Source: JANXSF01 sp031394025
GTDB lineage: Bacteria > Acidobacteriota > Terriglobia > Bryobacterales > Bryobacteraceae
DNA: 9,208 nucleotides
Assembly (NCBI GenBank): GCA_031394025.1
Contig: JANMWO010000126.1
Coordinates: 1 to 9,208 of the forward strand
Direction of reading: 5' to 3'
Below are positions 6,429 through 9,208 of the stretch, in pieces. The translations under genes and the position numbers were made by a program. The notes under the pieces are model-generated. The model saw nothing but the letters and a program-made list of their open reading frames with translations, was not told the DNA's origin and searched no databases. Each line of letters begins with the position of its first letter. The stretch's first letter is position 1.

Positions 6429-8404
6429 TGTTGCCTCAATGTCAACAAGTGCTCATCACGCTTGTGGATCTCGTCGAAAATCGCCTTTAACTGTGTATAA
6501 GCCTCACGGTTAAAAACGGTCTGCCCTTCCTTCCCCCAAACAAAATTGCGATTGGTTACAATCGCCTTCCCCAGCTTTTCCACAGAAATCTCAATGGAGT
6601 GATCTCCCACATTTGCCAGCTTCGCTGAACCGGGAGCTTCAGGCGATTCCAACTCGTATCCTTCGGGCATTTCAATTCGAACTTGATCTATTTCCGAGAA
6701 GGCATATTGAAATACAATGCCGGTTTTGCGCTCTGCATTCTCAAAACGAGATCTATGCCCATGTTCAAAGAAAGCTGGTTGAAAGAAAAGACGCTTGCCC
6801 GTGCGTTGCGCATAATTCATGATCTTCACCTGGTAAGTATAGTGAAACGGAAGTAAGGGATCGTTCACATTTTCAATCTTGATGTTGCTGACTTCCACTT
6901 CGCCATGCTCTGCTTCAATCCGCTTCTTCATATCTTCCTGACGCTTGGCGTCGGAATGGCTTTCCAAAGCCCGCTTCACCGCCACACCACGATGCCCTGA
7001 CATGGTGATATCCACCGATCCTTCCAACGTCCCATCTTCGGATAGAACCAATTTCGCAAGACGAGTCATCTTTGTCTGTTCCGGTTTAGAAACTGGAATT
7101 GGTATGAGCGCCAATTCTTTACCTTGCAGAATCACTGCGGCCATCCCTTCCTGATCCCAATCCACCATTCCAGAAGGAATGTAGGGGTTAGTTACATCGT
7201 AAAAACGCCACTTCCCATCCACTTTAGCGGCAGCTAGGACAGAATTCATCAGGTAGGAATCCATCAGGTCGTTACGGAAATAAGCACGATCCGCACTGGT
7301 GGCGCGCACGCCATAGGCGTCAAACCCGGCAGCTTGGGCCAACGCTACAAACAGTTTGTTGATATCGCTGGGATATCCAATTTTGCTCTTCAATGTATCG
7401 CCAGTTGGTGTGAAATCCTTGCCCTTGAATTTGGACCGTTCTTCAGCCGTCATGCCGTTCACATCAAAAGAAACGTTCTTGATTTTTGTACGGCAGAAAT
7501 CGGCGATTTTCAACATCTGTTCTTCTTCAGACTTTATGCCAGAAACCAATTCCGCTGCCGTCTTCTTAATGTCACTGGTCAGCTTCACCTCTTTCTTGAA
7601 GGCTTCACTGAGGTCGTTCGATTCCTTGGTCCAAAACTTCTTCGCGTTGGATTGTTCCTTGTCGGAATAGTAGATTAAGACCCACGGCTTTACCTCGCGG
7701 TCTGGTGGGGAATCGGGCTCATCTGGCCAGGCGGGAATGTTCTCCAAATGAATCATAGAGAATGGTTCTGGCAACTTCACCAGCTCCCACATGGAAGGCT
7801 TGCAGTTGAAATTGTAGTAACCCATTTTGAAGGGGAACCGGTCACTCACCAATGGCCGGACGTAGTAAGTGGCCTTCCAAATTGGCACATCGCGATACAT
7901 TTTCAGTTCGACATAACGGAAGTAAGTTTCGCTATAAACTTCTTTCCATTGGTACTCAATGATGACGCCGGGCTCCACAGCGGGAAGCGTGAAGGAACGA
8001 GTTTTAAGGGAAAGTCGCTTGCCTACCTTGACGTTGGTTTTATCGAAAATCGCGTCGTTTTTTAAGTTCACAATGGAACCGTCGGCTTTGATTGTGCGCC
8101 CACTTAACTGACCGATAGTTGTTTTCAACGTTGTGGAATATGGAATGTCCACAGTGGATTGCGATTTGACTCCACGGTCATTGAAAATCTTGATTCGAAC
8201 ATAATTTTCCTGATGATGCTCAACATAATCACTTCGAATGATGTCGTAGATTTTGACATCCCAAAATATTGCTTCGGCATCGGCATTGGGATCTATTTTC
8301 GGCGTCTTCAGCGCAAGTTCTTCGGCAAGGATCGGCTTCCAGTCGGCGGCCAATGCTGCTAGAGGAATCAAAATAAAGGCAATCAGCGCGCATTTTTGTC
8401 GCAT
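6425..8404 (-). CDS. Secreted DUF3857 protein with degenerate transglutaminase-like domain
   Basis: The protein has 659 residues and starts with a probable signal peptide (MRQKCALIAFILIPLAALAA), so it is likely periplasmic. A DUF3857 domain covers about residues 45-240 (VRIKIFNDRGVKSQSTVDI, then VIIEYQWKEVYSETYFRYVE). A transglutaminase-like fold covers about 280-415, but the catalytic residues seem lost. Where its neighbour has GDCKD, this protein has GYPSD (343-347), so Pro345 stands in the Cys position. Asn387 (YLMNSVL) replaces the His. Only Asp403 (RFYDVTNPYIP) remains. It is therefore probably a non-enzymatic binding or partner protein. It is translationally coupled to the intact paralogue downstream (ATGA overlap). 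No Shine-Dalgarno sequence precedes its ATG. Cys-less DUF3857 proteins occur in other bacteria, so this need not be recent decay: the frame is open and full length. Confidence 0.86.
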   Translation of the reverse strand: MRQKCALIAFILIPLAALAADWKPILAEELALKTPKIDPNADAEAIFWDVKIYDIIRSDYVEHHQENYVRIKIFNDRGVKSQSTVDIPYSTTLKTTIGQLSGRTIKADGSIVNLKNDAIFDKTNVKVGKRLSLKTRSFTLPAVEPGVIIEYQWKEVYSETYFRYVELKMYRDVPIWKATYYVRPLVSDRFPFKMGYYNFNCKPSMWELVKLPEPFSMIHLENIPAWPDEPDSPPDREVKPWVLIYYSDKEQSNAKKFWTKESNDLSEAFKKEVKLTSDIKKTAAELVSGIKSEEEQMLKIADFCRTKIKNVSFDVNGMTAEERSKFKGKDFTPTGDTLKSKIGYPSDINKLFVALAQAAGFDAYGVRATSADRAYFRNDLMDSYLMNSVLAAAKVDGKWRFYDVTNPYIPSGMVDWDQEGMAAVILQGKELALIPIPVSKPEQTKMTRLAKLVLSEDGTLEGSVDITMSGHRGVAVKRALESHSDAKRQEDMKKRIEAEHGEVEVSNIKIENVNDPLLPFHYTYQVKIMNYAQRTGKRLFFQPAFFEHGHRSRFENAERKTGIVFQYAFSEIDQVRIEMPEGYELESPEAPGSAKLANVGDHSIEISVEKLGKAIVTNRNFVWGKEGQTVFNREAYTQLKAIFDEIHKRDEHLLTLRQQ

Positions 8405-8422
8405 GGTATTTGTATTAACTCA

Positions 8423-8450
8423 AATATATACCAGAATTTACAAACAACAA
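8423..8450 (-). promoter_or_regulatory. Candidate promoter for the DUF3857 gene pair
   Basis: Within the 48-base gap between the transporter stop and the first DUF3857 gene, the minus strand has TTGTTG (8445-8450), a 16-base spacer and TATATT (8423-8428). The gap is markedly A+T-rich compared with the genes. Transcription from here would start about 11 bases before the ATG, giving a very short leader, which fits the absence of a ribosome binding site. This is a sequence match only. Confidence 0.3.
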
Positions 8451-8452
8451 GA

Positions 8453-9208
8453 TTACTCGCGTCGCATTAGTACTAGGTAGACTATGCCGGAAACTGCGAA
8501 CCCAACGAACCAGGCGTAGTCGTACAGCCAGCGCACCGGTGGTAGAACCAGACCGATTAATGCCAATACAATTCCTGCGCCAAGTGCGAAGATGGCCTTC
8601 CAATTTACACCGTTCGAATACTCATACTGGCCACCACGACGGTACAAATCCTGGACATCCAGTTGCCGTCCGCGAACCAGAAAGTAATCGGTGATCATGA
8701 TTCCAGCGATGGGACCTAACAAGCCGGAATAGCCGACCAGCCACCCAAATATATAGGAGCTGAAATCGCTGAGTAACTTCCAGGGCATCATGGCGATTCC
8801 TAAAACTCCTGTGATCAAGCCGCCAGTTCGGAAAGAAATCAGGCTGGGTTTCAAATTGGAAAAATCATTCGATGGAGACACCACATTGGCCGCTACATTG
8901 GTATTCAACGTTGCTAATAGCAGGGCGATCAAAGCGATGAAGGCGATCACCGGCTGATTGAATCGGGAGAGCAAAATTACTGGATCCCAAATGGGTTCGC
9001 CGAACAAAACTGCGGATGCAGAAGTGACGGCCACGCCAATGAACGAATACAACGTCATGGCGGCGGGCAGTCCCAACGCTTGCCCCATCATCTGCGCTTT
9101 TTGCGATTTGGCATAGCGGGTGAAATCGGGAATGTTCAATGCCACGGTGGCCCAAAAGCCAACCATACCTGTAAGTGAAGGGATGAAGAAGCGAATGAAA
9201 TCGGCAGT
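8453..9208 (-). CDS. NCS1-family nucleobase/hydantoin:cation symporter, C-terminal part
   Basis: The frame is open to the right window edge, so this is the last 251 residues of a longer protein (family members are about 480-500 residues with 12 helices). Diagnostic NCS1 segments are GFWATVALNIPDFTRYAKS (fragment residues 17-35), ATLNTNVAANVVSPSNDFSN (99-118), and MPWKLL followed by IFGWLVGYSGLLGPIAGIMI and DYFLVR. About six to seven hydrophobic helices can be seen. The protein sits in the inner membrane and would import a pyrimidine, hydantoin or allantoin with a cation. Trp19 and the asparagines of LNTNVAAN fall in segments that contact substrate in the hydantoin transporter Mhp1; the equivalence is inferred. 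The enzyme genes downstream make uracil, thymine or dihydropyrimidine the best-guess cargo. The Met at 9164-9166 is internal, because FIRFFIPSLTG precedes it in frame and belongs to the family pattern. Confidence 0.9.
   Translation of the reverse strand, partial: TADFIRFFIPSLTGMVGFWATVALNIPDFTRYAKSQKAQMMGQALGLPAAMTLYSFIGVAVTSASAVLFGEPIWDPVILLSRFNQPVIAFIALIALLLATLNTNVAANVVSPSNDFSNLKPSLISFRTGGLITGVLGIAMMPWKLLSDFSSYIFGWLVGYSGLLGPIAGIMITDYFLVRGRQLDVQDLYRRGGQYEYSNGVNWKAIFALGAGIVLALIGLVLPPVRWLYDYAWFVGFAVSGIVYLVLMRRE

Noticed and set aside
8865..9155. A second minus-strand frame of 96 codons inside the transporter.
   Set aside because: It overlaps the NCS1 frame, which carries clear family motifs. 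This frame is Arg/His/Ser-rich and has none.
9164..9166. The Met codon at 9166 as the true start of the transporter.
   Set aside because: The frame continues upstream to the window edge without a stop and encodes FIRFFIPSLTG, a fitting NCS1 helix segment. The protein would otherwise lack half its helices.
1..9208. CRISPR array, insertion sequence, tRNA or long repeat.
   Set aside because: No spaced direct repeats, transposase motifs, terminal inverted repeats or tRNA-like folds were noticed. Genes fill nearly all of the window.

Overview
The window holds eight genes, all on the minus strand and packed almost without gaps. The largest gene-free stretches are about 50 bases, at 4424-4472 and 8405-8452. 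In transcription order (right to left) they are: the C-terminal half of an NCS1-family nucleobase/hydantoin transporter, cut by the window edge; two tandem secreted DUF3857/transglutaminase-like proteins; PreT and PreA, the two subunits of NAD-dependent dihydropyrimidine dehydrogenase; a dihydropyrimidinase/hydantoinase; a 71-residue protein I do not recognise; and the first 47 codons of an M20-type N-carbamoyl-amino-acid hydrolase, cut by the other window edge.

The recognisable enzymes make up the reductive pyrimidine degradation route. The transporter would import a pyrimidine or hydantoin. PreT/PreA would reduce uracil or thymine to the dihydro compound with NAD(P)H. The dihydropyrimidinase would open the ring to N-carbamoyl-beta-alanine (or the methyl analogue). 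The carbamoylase would release beta-alanine, CO2 and ammonia. The four left-hand junctions are very tight: an 8-bp overlap, a 6-bp gap, a 1-bp TAATG overlap and a 4-bp ATGA overlap. This strongly suggests one mRNA with translational coupling from preT to the carbamoylase.

The two DUF3857 genes overlap each other by 4 bp (ATGA) and sit between the transporter and preT. They have no obvious link to pyrimidine catabolism. One keeps a full Cys-His-Asp transglutaminase-like triad. The other has Pro and Asn in the Cys and His positions, so it looks catalytically dead.

The organism is a bacterium with roughly balanced base composition. Paired large DUF3857 proteins with signal peptides and the style of the protein sequences suggest Acidobacteriota (possibly the Bryobacterales/Solibacter side), but this rests on recollection of family distribution and is tentative. 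I found no RNA genes, CRISPR array, insertion sequence, clear terminator or long repeat. The best candidate for something undescribed is the 71-residue protein embedded between dihydropyrimidinase and carbamoylase. The DUF3857 active/inactive pair is second.
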